From Bradyrhizobium sp. (GTDB lineage Bacteria; Pseudomonadota; Alphaproteobacteria; Rhizobiales; Xanthobacteraceae): DNA of 47,835 nucleotides. The DNA is taken from contig NZ_SSMW01000001.1 of assembly GCF_004799405.1 (NCBI RefSeq), forward strand, positions 1-47,835. Direction: 5' to 3'. The position numbers and the translations under genes are program-made. The notes under the pieces are model-generated. The model saw only the letters and a list, made by a program, of their open reading frames with translations, had not been told where the DNA came from and did no database searches. How positions within the stretch are numbered: the stretch's first letter is position 1; every line of letters starts with the position of its first letter. Of the stretch, positions 28,883 to 40,180 are shown piece after piece.

Positions 28883-29824
28883 ATGCTCGGATATCTGTTC
28901 CGCCGCGTGCTGGCTGCTATTCCCGTGATGGGCGTGGTGGCATTGTTCGTTTTCTTCCTGCTGCGGCTGACACCGGGCGATCCGGCCGCGATCCTCGCCG
29001 GCGACAACGCAACGCCCGAGCAACTTGAGCGCATCCGCACCTCGCTCGGACTGAACGAGCCGCTCTACACCCAGCTCATCACCTGGATCGGCAAGCTGCT
29101 GCATGGCGATCTCGGCGTGTCCCTGATCTCGAACGTGCCGGTGCTGACAATGATCGGCCAGCGCGTCGAGCCGTCGATCTCGATCGCCCTGTCGACCATC
29201 ATCCTGACGATCCTGGTCGCGGTGCCGCTCGGCGTTATCGCGGCGTGGAAACATGGCACCTGGATCGACCGCTTCGTGATGGCATTGTCGGTGGTCGGCT
29301 TCTCGGTCCCGGTATTCGTGATCGGTTATGTCCTGATCCAGATCTTCGCGATCGACCTGCGCTGGCTGCCGGTGCAGGGCTTTGCGCGCATCTCCGCAGG
29401 CCTCGGTCCGTTTCTCGAACGCATCATCCTGCCGACCTGCACGCTGTCGTTCATCTATGTCGCGCTGATCGCCCGTATGACCCGTGCGTCGATGCTGGAC
29501 GTCCTCAACGAGGATTACGTGCGCACCGCACGCGCCAAGGGCATCAGTGAAAGTGGTGTGTTGCTGCGCCACGCGCTGCGCAACGCCGCGGTACCCGTCA
29601 TCACCGTAATCGGCTCCGGCTTCGCACTCCTGATATCGGGCGTCGTTGTTACCGAGAGCGTGTTCAACCTGCCCGGCATCGGACGCCTCACCGTCGATGC
29701 CGTGCTGGCGCGCGACTATCCCGTCATTCAGGCCATGATCCTTCTGACATCGGGTATCTATGTCACGGTCAATCTCCTGATCGACGTCGCCTACACCCTG
29801 CTCGATCCCAGAATCCGCTATTGA
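28883..29824 (+). CDS. Peptide ABC transporter permease (DppB/OppB type)
   Basis: Inner-membrane permease of 313 residues with about six spans, starting LFRRVLAAIPVMGVVALFVF. The DppB-type N-terminal LRLTPGDPA and the EAA coupling motif (DVLNEDYVRTARAKGISESG, ~207-226) are present. It forms the channel together with the next gene. The gap to the carboxypeptidase gene is 100 bases, without an obvious terminator. Confidence 0.93.
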   Translation: MLGYLFRRVLAAIPVMGVVALFVFFLLRLTPGDPAAILAGDNATPEQLERIRTSLGLNEPLYTQLITWIGKLLHGDLGVSLISNVPVLTMIGQRVEPSISIALSTIILTILVAVPLGVIAAWKHGTWIDRFVMALSVVGFSVPVFVIGYVLIQIFAIDLRWLPVQGFARISAGLGPFLERIILPTCTLSFIYVALIARMTRASMLDVLNEDYVRTARAKGISESGVLLRHALRNAAVPVITVIGSGFALLISGVVVTESVFNLPGIGRLTVDAVLARDYPVIQAMILLTSGIYVTVNLLIDVAYTLLDPRIRY

Positions 29825-29832
29825 GGTAAGGT

Positions 29833-30719
29833 ATGGCGATCGAAACCCTTCCCGAGCCGTCAATTCCCATCACCACGCCATTGCGGCCGGGGCTCGGGTT
29901 TCTCACGGCGACGCCGATCATCGCCGCCGCCACCATCTGCCTCGCGCTGGTGGTCGCCTCTGCCATCCTGGCGCCCTGGCTTTCGCCGCATGATCCCCTG
30001 CTGCTGGTGCCGGCGCAGCGGCTGAAGCCTGCCAGCGCGCAGTTCCTGCTCGGCACCGACGGCTATGGCCGCGACGTGCTGTCGCGGATTCTCTACGGCG
30101 GACGGATCTCGCTGCTGATCGGCCTTGGCGCCGCCGTCGTCAGCGTCGGCGTCGGGCTCGTGATCGGCCTCGTCTCCGGTTTCTTCAAATGGGTCGACGC
30201 GATCATGATGCGCGTGATGGACGGGTTGATGGCGATCCCAAGCATCCTGCTCGCCATCGCCGTGGTGTCGTTGTCGGGCGCGAGCCTGATGACGGTCCTG
30301 ATCGCGATCACGATCCCCGAAATTCCGCGGGTCGCGCGTCTGGTGCGCTCGGTGGTGCTGTCGGCGCGCGAAGAGCCTTATGTGGAAGCTGCGATCTCCG
30401 TCGGCTCCAGCCTGCCGAAGATCATGTGGCGGCACTTGATGCCCAACACCATCGCGCCATTGATCGTGCAAGGCACCTATGTCTGCGCTTCCGCGATTCT
30501 CACCGAGGCGATCCTGTCGTTCCTCGGGGCCGGCATCAGCCCGGAGACGCCGACCTGGGGCAACATCATGGCCGAGGGCCGCGCCTATTTCCAGATCAAG
30601 CCGTCGCTGATCTTCTGGCCCGGATTGCTGCTGTCGATCGCGATCCTCAGCGTCAATCTGATCGGTGACGCCGCGCGCGACGCGCTCGACCCCCGCATGA
30701 AGCGGCGCGAGGGCGGCAA

Positions 30720-30723
<4 letters not shown>
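29833..30723 (+). CDS. Peptide ABC transporter permease (DppC/OppC type)
   Basis: A 296-residue permease. N-terminal span, then LGTDGYGRDVLSRILYGGRI (~72-91), a signature of DppC proteins. The EAA-like coupling loop is EEPYVEAAISVGSSLPKIMW (~180-199), followed by spans and the family ending DALDPRMKRR. It overlaps the next gene's GTG start by 4 bases, indicating translational coupling. Confidence 0.93.
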
Positions 30724-32396
<1,673 letters not shown>

Positions 32397-32429
32397 CTTC
32401 TCTTGCGAAATTCAGTTGAGATGCGATCC

Positions 32430-33965
32430 ATGACCCGTATCGCCGTTGGCGGCTTCCTGCACGAGACCAACACCTTCGCGCCCACGAAGGCGACTTACGG
32501 CGATTTCGTGCATGGCGGTGGCTGGCCTGCGATGGCGCAGGGCGCCGACGTGCTCAGGGTCATGCGCAACATAAATGTCGGATTGGCCGGTTTTGTCGGA
32601 CAGGCCGAGATCAATGGCTGGGAAATAGTGCCGACCATTTCCTGCGCCGCCAGCCCTTCCGCGCACGTGACCAGGGATGCCTACGAACGCGTCGTCAGGG
32701 TCATGATCGACGGCATTGCGGCCGCCGGACCATTGGATGCGGTCTATCTCGATTTGCACGGCGCGATGGTGGCGGAACATCTCGACGACGGCGAAGGCGA
32801 ACTTCTCAAGCGCGTGCGCCGGGTGATCGGCAAGGACCTGCCGCTCGTGGTCAGTCTGGACCTGCATGCCAACGTGACAACGGAGATGGTGGAACACGCC
32901 GACGCGCTGATCGCCTATCGAACCTATCCGCATGTCGACATGGCCGATACCGGCCGCGCCGCCGCCAAGCATCTGGCGTTGCTGCTCAACACCAAGCAGC
33001 GCTTCGCAAAGGCATTCCGGCAATTGCCGTTTCTGATTCCGATCAGTTGGCAATGCACCAATGATGAGCCGACCAGGCGCATTTACCGCAAGCTCGCTGC
33101 GCTGGAGAGCGATCGGGTGCCGACGCTGTCGTTTGCGCCGGGCTTTCCGGCAGCGGATTTTCCGGGATGCGGGCCGAGCGTATTCGCCTATGGCAGGACG
33201 CAAGCCGATGCCGATGCCGCGGCGGATACGATGGCCGCGCTGGTCGAAAGCCACGAGAACGATTTCGATGGCCGCATCTACACGCCCGACGAAGGCGTGC
33301 GCTACGCGATGGAGTTGGCGAAGCACGCCAGCAAGCCCGTCATCATCGCCGACACCCAGGACAATCCCGGCGCCGGTGGCGATTCCGACACCACGGGCAT
33401 GCTGCGGGCTCTGGTACGTAATAAAGCAACCAAAGCTGCGATCGGCGTGATCTATGATCCGCAATCGGCAAAGGCCGCGCATGCCGCCGGCGTCGGCGCG
33501 ACCGTCGCGCTCGCACTCGGTGGCAAGTCCGGCATCCCGGGTGATGCGCCCTACCAGGAAACCTTCATCGTTGAAAAATTGTCCGACGGACAATTCGTGG
33601 CACCCGGCCCCTATTACGGCGGTCGGGACATGGACATGGGACCGTCGGCAGCCTTGCGGATCGGCGATGTCAGGGTGGTCGTAAGCTCGCACAAGGCGCA
33701 GCTCGCGGATCAGTCGATGTACCGCTATGTCGGCATCGAGCCGACGGAGCAGTCGATCCTTGTCAACAAGAGCTCGGTGCATTTCCGCGCCGACTTCGAG
33801 CCGATCGCCGAAAAGCTCTTGATCTGCGCCGCACCCGGCGCGATGCCTGCGGACGCCGCCGCATTGCCGTGGACGCGGTTGCGTCCGGGCCTGCGCATCA
33901 AGCCGAACGGACCCGCCTTCAATCCCGCCGTCGGATCTCGCCCCCCCTCTCCTGCCATCGGATAA
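32430..33965 (+). CDS. M81-family metallopeptidase (MlrC-like)
   Basis: A 511-residue homolog of MlrC, the enzyme that cleaves linearised microcystin; bacterial family members act on small peptides. N-terminal GGFLHETNTFAPTKATYGDF (~6-25) is the diagnostic MlrC motif. A second metal-site region has YLDLHGAMVAEHLDDGEGEL and SLDLHANVTTEMVEHADALI (His and Asp ligands, ~105-155), followed by AYRTYPHVDM. The C-terminal domain starts at ~300 (TQDNPGAGGDSDTTG). Start ATG is one of two possible, nine bases apart. It fits the operon's theme of peptide breakdown. Confidence 0.88.
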   Translation: MTRIAVGGFLHETNTFAPTKATYGDFVHGGGWPAMAQGADVLRVMRNINVGLAGFVGQAEINGWEIVPTISCAASPSAHVTRDAYERVVRVMIDGIAAAGPLDAVYLDLHGAMVAEHLDDGEGELLKRVRRVIGKDLPLVVSLDLHANVTTEMVEHADALIAYRTYPHVDMADTGRAAAKHLALLLNTKQRFAKAFRQLPFLIPISWQCTNDEPTRRIYRKLAALESDRVPTLSFAPGFPAADFPGCGPSVFAYGRTQADADAAADTMAALVESHENDFDGRIYTPDEGVRYAMELAKHASKPVIIADTQDNPGAGGDSDTTGMLRALVRNKATKAAIGVIYDPQSAKAAHAAGVGATVALALGGKSGIPGDAPYQETFIVEKLSDGQFVAPGPYYGGRDMDMGPSAALRIGDVRVVVSSHKAQLADQSMYRYVGIEPTEQSILVNKSSVHFRADFEPIAEKLLICAAPGAMPADAAALPWTRLRPGLRIKPNGPAFNPAVGSRPPSPAIG

Positions 33966-33970
33966 CAGAC

Positions 33971-35143
33971 ATGCCCAATATCGACCGTATCGAAGGCTTT
34001 GCCGACGAACTGACTGCGATCCGGCGGGATCTTCACGCCCATCCCGAGATCGGCTTTCAGGAAATCCGGACCTCGGGGATCGTTGCCGACAAGCTCGCGC
34101 AATGGGGCATCGAGGTACACCGCGGCGTTGGGGGCACCGGCGTGGTCGGGGTGCTCAAGGGCAAGGGCAGCGGCGGCAGGCGCATTGGCCTGCGCGCCGA
34201 CATGGACGCGCTGCCGATGGAAGAGAACACCAACCTGAACTGGCGCTCGACCGTTCCCGGCGCCTTTCATGGCTGCGGCCATGACGGCCATACCACGATG
34301 CTGCTCGGCAGCGCGCGTTATCTCGCCGAGACCCGCAATTTCGACGGCACCGTGCATTTCATCTTCCAGCCGGCCGAGGAAGGCCTCGGCGGCGCGCGCG
34401 CCATGATCAAGGACGGGCTGTTCGAAAAATTTCCCTGTGACGAGATCTATGGGCTGCACAATGCTCCCAACCTGAACCTCGGCGAGGTGGCGATCCTTCC
34501 CGGACCGGCAATGGCCGGCGCCGATTTCTTCGACATCACCATCACGGGCTATGGCGGACACGGCGCGCGGCCGGAGTTCTCGAAGGACCCCGTGGTGATC
34601 GCGATGACGCTCGGGCAGGCGCTGCAGACCATTGTCAGCCGCAATGTCGCCCCTGCCGATCCGGCGGTGCTGTCGATCACGCAAATTCATGCCGGCTCCG
34701 CCTACAACGTGATCCCTGGCGACGCCAAACTCTGCGGCACCGTCCGCGCTTTTTCCGACGAGGTCCGGGTGTTGATCCGCGAGCGGATGCGCGCGATCTG
34801 CGCCGGCATAGCCAGCGCGTTCCAGGTCGAGATCGCGGTCGATATCCGCGATCTCTTCAGCGTGCTGGTGAACCAGGAAGAACACTCCAATGTGGTGGCG
34901 GAAGTGGCGCGCACCGTGGTCAAGCCTGACAAGGTCACCACCTTGCCGCAGCGGAGGATGGGCAGCGAGGATTTCGCCGATATGCTGCAGGCGGTGCCCG
35001 GCGCCTATTTCTGGATCGGCCACGACGGCTCGGTGCCGGTGCACAATCCCGGCTACATCTTCGACGACAAGGTTCTCCCGATCGGGGCCAGCGTGTTCGC
35101 GCGGATCATCGAAACCCGCCTGCCGGTGAATGCCCATGCATAA
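33971..35143 (+). CDS. M20 amidohydrolase (HipO/IAA-amino-acid hydrolase type)
   Basis: A 390-residue M20D enzyme of the N-acyl or N-acetyl amino-acid hydrolase group (hippurate hydrolase-like). RRDLHAHPEIGFQE (~18-31) is the subgroup signature. HGCGHDGH gives metal ligands Cys102 and His104; QPAEEGLGGA holds Glu136-Glu137; further motifs are GLHNAPNLNLGE and the late MGSEDFADM. It begins 5 bases after the MlrC-type gene and overlaps the amidase gene by 14 bases, so it is in the same operon. Confidence 0.9.
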   Translation: MPNIDRIEGFADELTAIRRDLHAHPEIGFQEIRTSGIVADKLAQWGIEVHRGVGGTGVVGVLKGKGSGGRRIGLRADMDALPMEENTNLNWRSTVPGAFHGCGHDGHTTMLLGSARYLAETRNFDGTVHFIFQPAEEGLGGARAMIKDGLFEKFPCDEIYGLHNAPNLNLGEVAILPGPAMAGADFFDITITGYGGHGARPEFSKDPVVIAMTLGQALQTIVSRNVAPADPAVLSITQIHAGSAYNVIPGDAKLCGTVRAFSDEVRVLIRERMRAICAGIASAFQVEIAVDIRDLFSVLVNQEEHSNVVAEVARTVVKPDKVTTLPQRRMGSEDFADMLQAVPGAYFWIGHDGSVPVHNPGYIFDDKVLPIGASVFARIIETRLPVNAHA

Positions 35144-36554
35144 ATCCGCACCGGAGCAGGCGGTCACGCCGCTACACGACCTTAGCGCCGTCGACCTGGT
35201 CGCCGGCTTTCGCGCCCGGCAATTTTCGCCGTCCGAAGTGCTGGAGGACGTGCTGGCACATGTCGCGACGTGGGAGCCGCATCTCAAGGCGCTGTATGCC
35301 CTAGATCGGGATGGCGCGCGGGCGGTCGCCAAGGCATCGACCGAACGCTGGCAGAACGGCGAGCCGACGGGTCTGCTGGACGGCGTCCCGGTAACGATCA
35401 AGGACAACATCGCCACCAGGGGCGTGCCAGTGCCGCTCGGCGCTGCCAGCACGCCACTGGTGCCGGCGACGGCGGATGCGCCGCCGGCGGCGCGGCTGCG
35501 CGAAGCGGGAGCCGTGATCTTCTCCAAAACCACCATGCCGGATTACGGCATGCTGTCGTCAGGCCTCTCCAGTTTTCACCCCCTCACCCGCAATCCCTGG
35601 GATCTCAGCAAGAATCCCGGCGGCTCCAGCTCCGGCGCGGGCGCGGCAGGCGCGGCAGGTTACGGCCCGTTGCATCTCGGCACCGACATCGGTGGTTCGG
35701 TGCGGCTGCCGGCGTGCTGGTGCGGTCTCGTCGCGCTGAAGCCGAGTCTCGGGCGAATTCCGATCGACCCGCCCTATGTCGGCCGCGTCGCGGGCCCAAT
35801 GACCCGGACCGTCGACGACGCCGCACTGATGATGGCCGTGCTGTCGAAGCCCGATCGCCGCGACGGCATGAGCCTTCCGCCAAACGACATCAACTGGAAG
35901 GCGCTCGACAAATCCCCGCGCAAATTGCGCATCGGCCTGATGCTCGACCTCGGCGTCGGCCAGGCGCTGGAGCGGGACGTGCGCGAGGTTGCTGTCAAGG
36001 CCGCGAAGGCGTTCGAAGCGGCCGGCGCCGTCGTTACGGAGGTATCCGGCGTGCTGACGCGCGAGATGCTCGACGGGCTCGACAATTTCTGGCGCGCGCG
36101 GATGTGGGACGATCTTTCCAAGCTGACACCGGCCGTGCGCGTCAAGGCGCTGCCCTATATCCACAGCTGGGCGGAGCGCGGCGCGAAATTGAGTGGCGTC
36201 GACGTGGTCAGGGGCTTCAACGCCACCATGGCGATCCGCGCGGCCGCGGCGAAACTGTTCGCCGATATCGACTATGTGGTCTCGCCGGTCTCGCCGGTGG
36301 TGAAGTTCGCCGCCGAACTGGCAGCACCGATCAACGATCCCGACCGGCCGTTCGAGCACATCTGCTACACCGTGCCCTGGAACATGGCGGAAAATCCGGC
36401 CATCTCGATCAACGGCGGCTACGACAAAACGGGTTTCCCGATCGGCGTGCAAATTGTCGGCCGCCGCTTCGACGACATCGGGGTGCTCGGAATGGCCAAA
36501 GCATTCGAGGGCCTGCGTGTTCCGCAAAAGCCGTGGCCGAAGCCGCCGAAGTAA
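35130..36554 (+). CDS. Amidase-signature family amidase
   Basis: A 474-residue amide hydrolase of the Ser-Ser-Lys type. Catalytic Lys91 in VPVTIKDNIATRG, and the signature GGSSSGAGAAGAA (164-176, cis-Ser at ~167) followed by the nucleophile region GTDIGGSVRLPA. A second ATG 6 bases later (MHKSAPE) is equally possible. Broad family (indoleacetamide, aliphatic and peptide amides); position after HipO and MlrC suggests amide or peptide-derived substrates. Last gene of the peptide-use run. Confidence 0.9.
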   Translation: MPMHKSAPEQAVTPLHDLSAVDLVAGFRARQFSPSEVLEDVLAHVATWEPHLKALYALDRDGARAVAKASTERWQNGEPTGLLDGVPVTIKDNIATRGVPVPLGAASTPLVPATADAPPAARLREAGAVIFSKTTMPDYGMLSSGLSSFHPLTRNPWDLSKNPGGSSSGAGAAGAAGYGPLHLGTDIGGSVRLPACWCGLVALKPSLGRIPIDPPYVGRVAGPMTRTVDDAALMMAVLSKPDRRDGMSLPPNDINWKALDKSPRKLRIGLMLDLGVGQALERDVREVAVKAAKAFEAAGAVVTEVSGVLTREMLDGLDNFWRARMWDDLSKLTPAVRVKALPYIHSWAERGAKLSGVDVVRGFNATMAIRAAAAKLFADIDYVVSPVSPVVKFAAELAAPINDPDRPFEHICYTVPWNMAENPAISINGGYDKTGFPIGVQIVGRRFDDIGVLGMAKAFEGLRVPQKPWPKPPK

Positions 36555-36583
36555 TAGAACGGCGCGGCATAAACCAGCGGTTC

Positions 36584-36650
36584 ATGCGCGGGGCCTGACC
36601 CGCGCATCCATCTTCTTCGCAAGGATGGATTGCCGGGCCAGGCCCGGCAA
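36584..36650. repeat. Triple-hairpin interspersed palindrome
   Basis: Three consecutive perfect stems: ATGCGCGGG/CCCGCGCAT (9 bp), ATCCATC/GATGGAT (7 bp) and TTGCCGGGCC/GGCCCGGCAA (10 bp, 1-base centre). This is the form of dispersed extragenic palindromes common in Bradyrhizobium. It sits between the amidase and enoyl-CoA hydratase genes and may weaken read-through or protect the message. Confidence 0.72.
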
Positions 36651-36690
36651 TGACGGGCATCAACCAAGAAACAACGACGGAGGGATCGCC

Positions 36691-37581
<891 letters not shown>

Positions 37582-37598
37582 GATTCGGCTTTCCGCCT

Positions 37599-38576
37599 TC
37601 AGCGCGCCATCAGCGCCACGCGTCCGATCGCCTTGCGATCGACCAATAGCCGCATCGCCTTGGCATAGTCTTCAAGCGGCAGCCGATGCGAGACGTTGGG
37701 CCGGACCTTTCCGGCTTCCGCCCATTCCATCAGCGCTCTCATGCGCTCTTGACCGAGTGCCGGGTTTTTCCGCACCGCTTCGCCCGCGCGAACGCCGAGC
37801 ACGCTGGAGCCCTTCATCAGCAATAGGTTGGTGCGGGCGAGCCCAATGCCGCCGGTAAAGCCGATCACGAGAAGGCGCGCGCCCCACGCGATGCAGCGCA
37901 GGCTGTTCTCGAAAATCTCGCCACCGACGGGATCGAACACCACATCCGCGCCGCGGCCGTCGGTGATGCGCTTGACGGCGTCGCGAAACGGCTCGCGTCC
38001 ATACAGCACCAGATGATCGGCGCCCTTCGCCTGCGCCACCGCGAGCTTGTCTTCCGACGATGCCGCCGCGATCACGATCGCACCGAGCAGCTTGCCGATT
38101 TCGACCGCGGCAAGACCGACGCCGCCGCCGGAACCGTGCACCAGCAGCACCTCGCCGCGCCGAACCTGGCCGCGGTCGATCAACGCGTGATACGCGGTGC
38201 CGTGGGCGGCGAGAAACGTGGCGCCTTCGGCATAGTCGAAGGTCGACGGCAGCGCGTGGAGTTGTGAGGGCATAACGACGGCTTCATCGGCGTAAGCGCC
38301 GTGACGCAGCTTGACGATCACCCTGTCGCCGATCGCGATATCTTTTGCCGCAGCGTCGACCTCGGTCACGTCGCCGGCCGCTTCCACCCCGGGCGTGAAT
38401 GGCAGCGGCGGCTTGAACTGATACTGGCCGGACGCCATCAGAATATCGGGAAAGTTGATCCCGGCGGCATGAATGGCGACCCGCACCTGGCCCTGCGCCA
38501 GCGGCGCGGAGGTAAACGTTTCCAGACGCAAACTCTCGGGCGGCCCGAGTTCGCAGCAGACGACGGCCTTCGGCAT
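37599..38576 (-). CDS. NADPH:quinone oxidoreductase (zeta-crystallin type, MDR superfamily)
   Basis: A 325-residue zinc-independent medium-chain reductase. N-terminal catalytic domain: AGINFPDILMASGQYQFKPP and PFTPGVEAAGDV. Rossmann domain: VLLVHGSGGGVGLAAVEIGK (~139-158) and ADVVFDPVGGEIF. It lacks the Cys cluster of zinc-dependent alcohol dehydrogenases. Its ATG overlaps the upstream isomerase stop (TGATG), so the pair is co-translated. Length and ending (RKAIGRVALM) are normal. Confidence 0.9.
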   Translation of the reverse strand: MPKAVVCCELGPPESLRLETFTSAPLAQGQVRVAIHAAGINFPDILMASGQYQFKPPLPFTPGVEAAGDVTEVDAAAKDIAIGDRVIVKLRHGAYADEAVVMPSQLHALPSTFDYAEGATFLAAHGTAYHALIDRGQVRRGEVLLVHGSGGGVGLAAVEIGKLLGAIVIAAASSEDKLAVAQAKGADHLVLYGREPFRDAVKRITDGRGADVVFDPVGGEIFENSLRCIAWGARLLVIGFTGGIGLARTNLLLMKGSSVLGVRAGEAVRKNPALGQERMRALMEWAEAGKVRPNVSHRLPLEDYAKAMRLLVDRKAIGRVALMAR

Positions 38577-39187
38577 CAGGCCGCGCTCGCCCGTCGCCGT
38601 TGCAGCGCTTCTCGGATCAGCGGCAGCCGGTCGTTGCCGAAATACATATCGGTCTTGTCGAGGAAAATGGTGGGAGAACCGAACCCGCCGCGCGCCATCA
38701 CCTCGTCGGTGTTGGCCTTGAGTTGATCCTTGACCGCCTGTTCGGCGATCCCCGCAAAGAATTTTTGCGAGTCCACGCCGACGCGCTTGCAGACTTCCGC
38801 CAGCACCGGATCCTGCGAAATGTCCTTGTCCTCGCCCCAATAGATCTCGAACACCGCGCGCGCGAACGGCACCACCTTCTCCTTGCCAAGCCAGATGCAG
38901 CCGCGCATCGCCTTCACGCTGTTCACTGGAAATACCGTCGGCCGCATCTTGATCGCAAGCCCGGCGGAGCGCGCCCAGTCCGCCATGTCCTTTTTCTGGT
39001 AGTTCAGCTTGGCCGGCACCGGATTGTCGCGCTGGGCATAAACCTGGGGATTGATGGTGTTGAAGATGCCGCCGACCAGGATCGGCCGCCATGAAATCTC
39101 GGCGCCAAACTCCTTTGCCAGCGGCTGGATGTTGTGAAAGGCGAGATAGGTCCAGGGACTGGAGCAGTCGAAGAAGAATTCGATCAT
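38576..39187 (-). CDS. 2-hydroxychromene-2-carboxylate isomerase (DsbA/GST-kappa family)
   Basis: A 203-residue thioredoxin-fold, glutathione-dependent isomerase first known from naphthalene breakdown. FDCSSPWTYLAFHNIQPLA (~6-24) is the active-site region with the Ser used to activate glutathione. WRPILVGGIFN and GFGSPTIFLDKTDMYFGNDR (~169-188, cis-Pro in SPT) are conserved. No other naphthalene genes are nearby, so the real substrate is unknown. The quinone reductase downstream and GST upstream suggest a thiol-linked detoxification group. Confidence 0.88.
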   Translation of the reverse strand: MIEFFFDCSSPWTYLAFHNIQPLAKEFGAEISWRPILVGGIFNTINPQVYAQRDNPVPAKLNYQKKDMADWARSAGLAIKMRPTVFPVNSVKAMRGCIWLGKEKVVPFARAVFEIYWGEDKDISQDPVLAEVCKRVGVDSQKFFAGIAEQAVKDQLKANTDEVMARGGFGSPTIFLDKTDMYFGNDRLPLIREALQRRRASAA

Positions 39188-39220
39188 GGCGTTTCCTTTT
39201 GTTGCCTTGTCTTTCTTGCT

Positions 39221-39348
39221 CCCTCTCCCCGTCCTTTACGGGGAGAGGGTTGGGGTGAGGGGCTGTCTCAACAGGCGTACTCGTCGAGAGTCCCCCTCAC
39301 CCGAAATTCGCTCCGCGAATTCCGACCTCTCCCCGCACGCGGGGAGAG
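39221..39348. repeat. Dispersed CCCTCTCCCC-type inverted repeat, copy 1
   Basis: CCCTCTCCCCGT/ACGGGGAGAGGG (12-bp perfect arms, 5-base loop) at the left and CTCTCCCCGC/GCGGGGAGAG (10 bp, 2-base loop) at the right, joined by GGTTGGGGTGAGGGG and CCCCCTCACCCGAAATTC. A second member lies at 41838-41926. The family is a common intergenic repeat in Bradyrhizobium and Rhodopseudomonas genomes. Confidence 0.75.
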
Positions 39349-39349
39349 A

Positions 39350-40045
39350 TTAGGATCTCAGTTCCTTCGCTCTCTGCCCGAACATGTTCTTTCGAGCCTC
39401 CTCGTCGAACGGCTTCTTCTCGAATTTTCCGATCGCCAGCCCCGCCTGCACCTGAGGGCGGGCGCGCACCTCGGCATACCAGCGCTTGACGTTCGGGTAG
39501 TCGTCGAGGGTAAAACCCTGCGCCTTGTGGGTCATGGTCCACGGAAAGCAGGCGATATCGGCAATCGAATAGTCGCCGGCGACATAGCGCCGGGTTTTGC
39601 CCAGTTGCACATCGAGCACGCGATACAGGCGGGCGGCCTCGTCGCGGTAGCGTTCGATGGCGTAGGGGATCTTCTCCTGCGCGTAGAGCGCGAAATGCCC
39701 GTGCTGGCCGAGCATGGGACCGAGCCCGCCCATCTGCCACATCAGCCATTGCATGACGTTGGACCGCGCGCGCGTTTCCTTTGGCAGGAAACGGCCGGTC
39801 TTGTCGGCCAGATAAATCAGGATCGCGCCGGTCTCGAATACCGAAAACGGCTCACCGCCATCGGCAGGCGCCTGGTCTACGATCGCCGGAATCCGGTTGT
39901 TCGGGCTGATGGCGAGAAACTCCGGCTTGAATTGCTCGCCGGCCCGGATGTCGACGGGAAACACTTTATAGGGAAGCCCGAGTTCCTCCAGCATGATCGA
40001 GATTTTCCAGCCATTGGGCGTCGGCGCGTAATAGAGGTCGATCAT
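39350..40045 (-). CDS. Glutathione S-transferase family protein
   Basis: A 231-residue GST. Thioredoxin-like N-terminal domain: YYAPTPNGWKISIMLEELGL (~5-24; Asn at the position that contacts glutathione in the YfcG/Ure2-like group), NNRIPAIVD and ETGAILIYLADK. C-terminal helical domain from ~95, with YSIADIACFPWTMT (~172-185). The TPNGWK motif marks the nu/YfcG-like class, often disulfide-bond reductases. It is the first gene of the same-strand set with the hydroxychromene isomerase, separated by the repeat. Confidence 0.9.
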   Translation of the reverse strand: MIDLYYAPTPNGWKISIMLEELGLPYKVFPVDIRAGEQFKPEFLAISPNNRIPAIVDQAPADGGEPFSVFETGAILIYLADKTGRFLPKETRARSNVMQWLMWQMGGLGPMLGQHGHFALYAQEKIPYAIERYRDEAARLYRVLDVQLGKTRRYVAGDYSIADIACFPWTMTHKAQGFTLDDYPNVKRWYAEVRARPQVQAGLAIGKFEKKPFDEEARKNMFGQRAKELRS

Positions 40046-40180
40046 GGGATCATCCGCGGAGGGAGGCTGGGTAATCCTATCCCCTGCTTTCGTCGCATTC
40101 TACCCCATGCCATCGCCTGTACGCGGTGCTCGGGACATGGCAGATAGACCGTCCAATCAAGAAAACCCGGGGATACGCGC

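Noticed and set aside
33725..35536. Long minus-strand frame (603 codons) across the HipO and amidase genes
   Set aside because: His/Arg/Asp-rich shadow translation, with three convincing plus-strand proteins covering the same bases.
35270..36598. Second plus-strand frame (442 codons) within the amidase gene
   Set aside because: Frame shadow of the amidase. Composition is almost entirely R, G, A, Q, with no motif.
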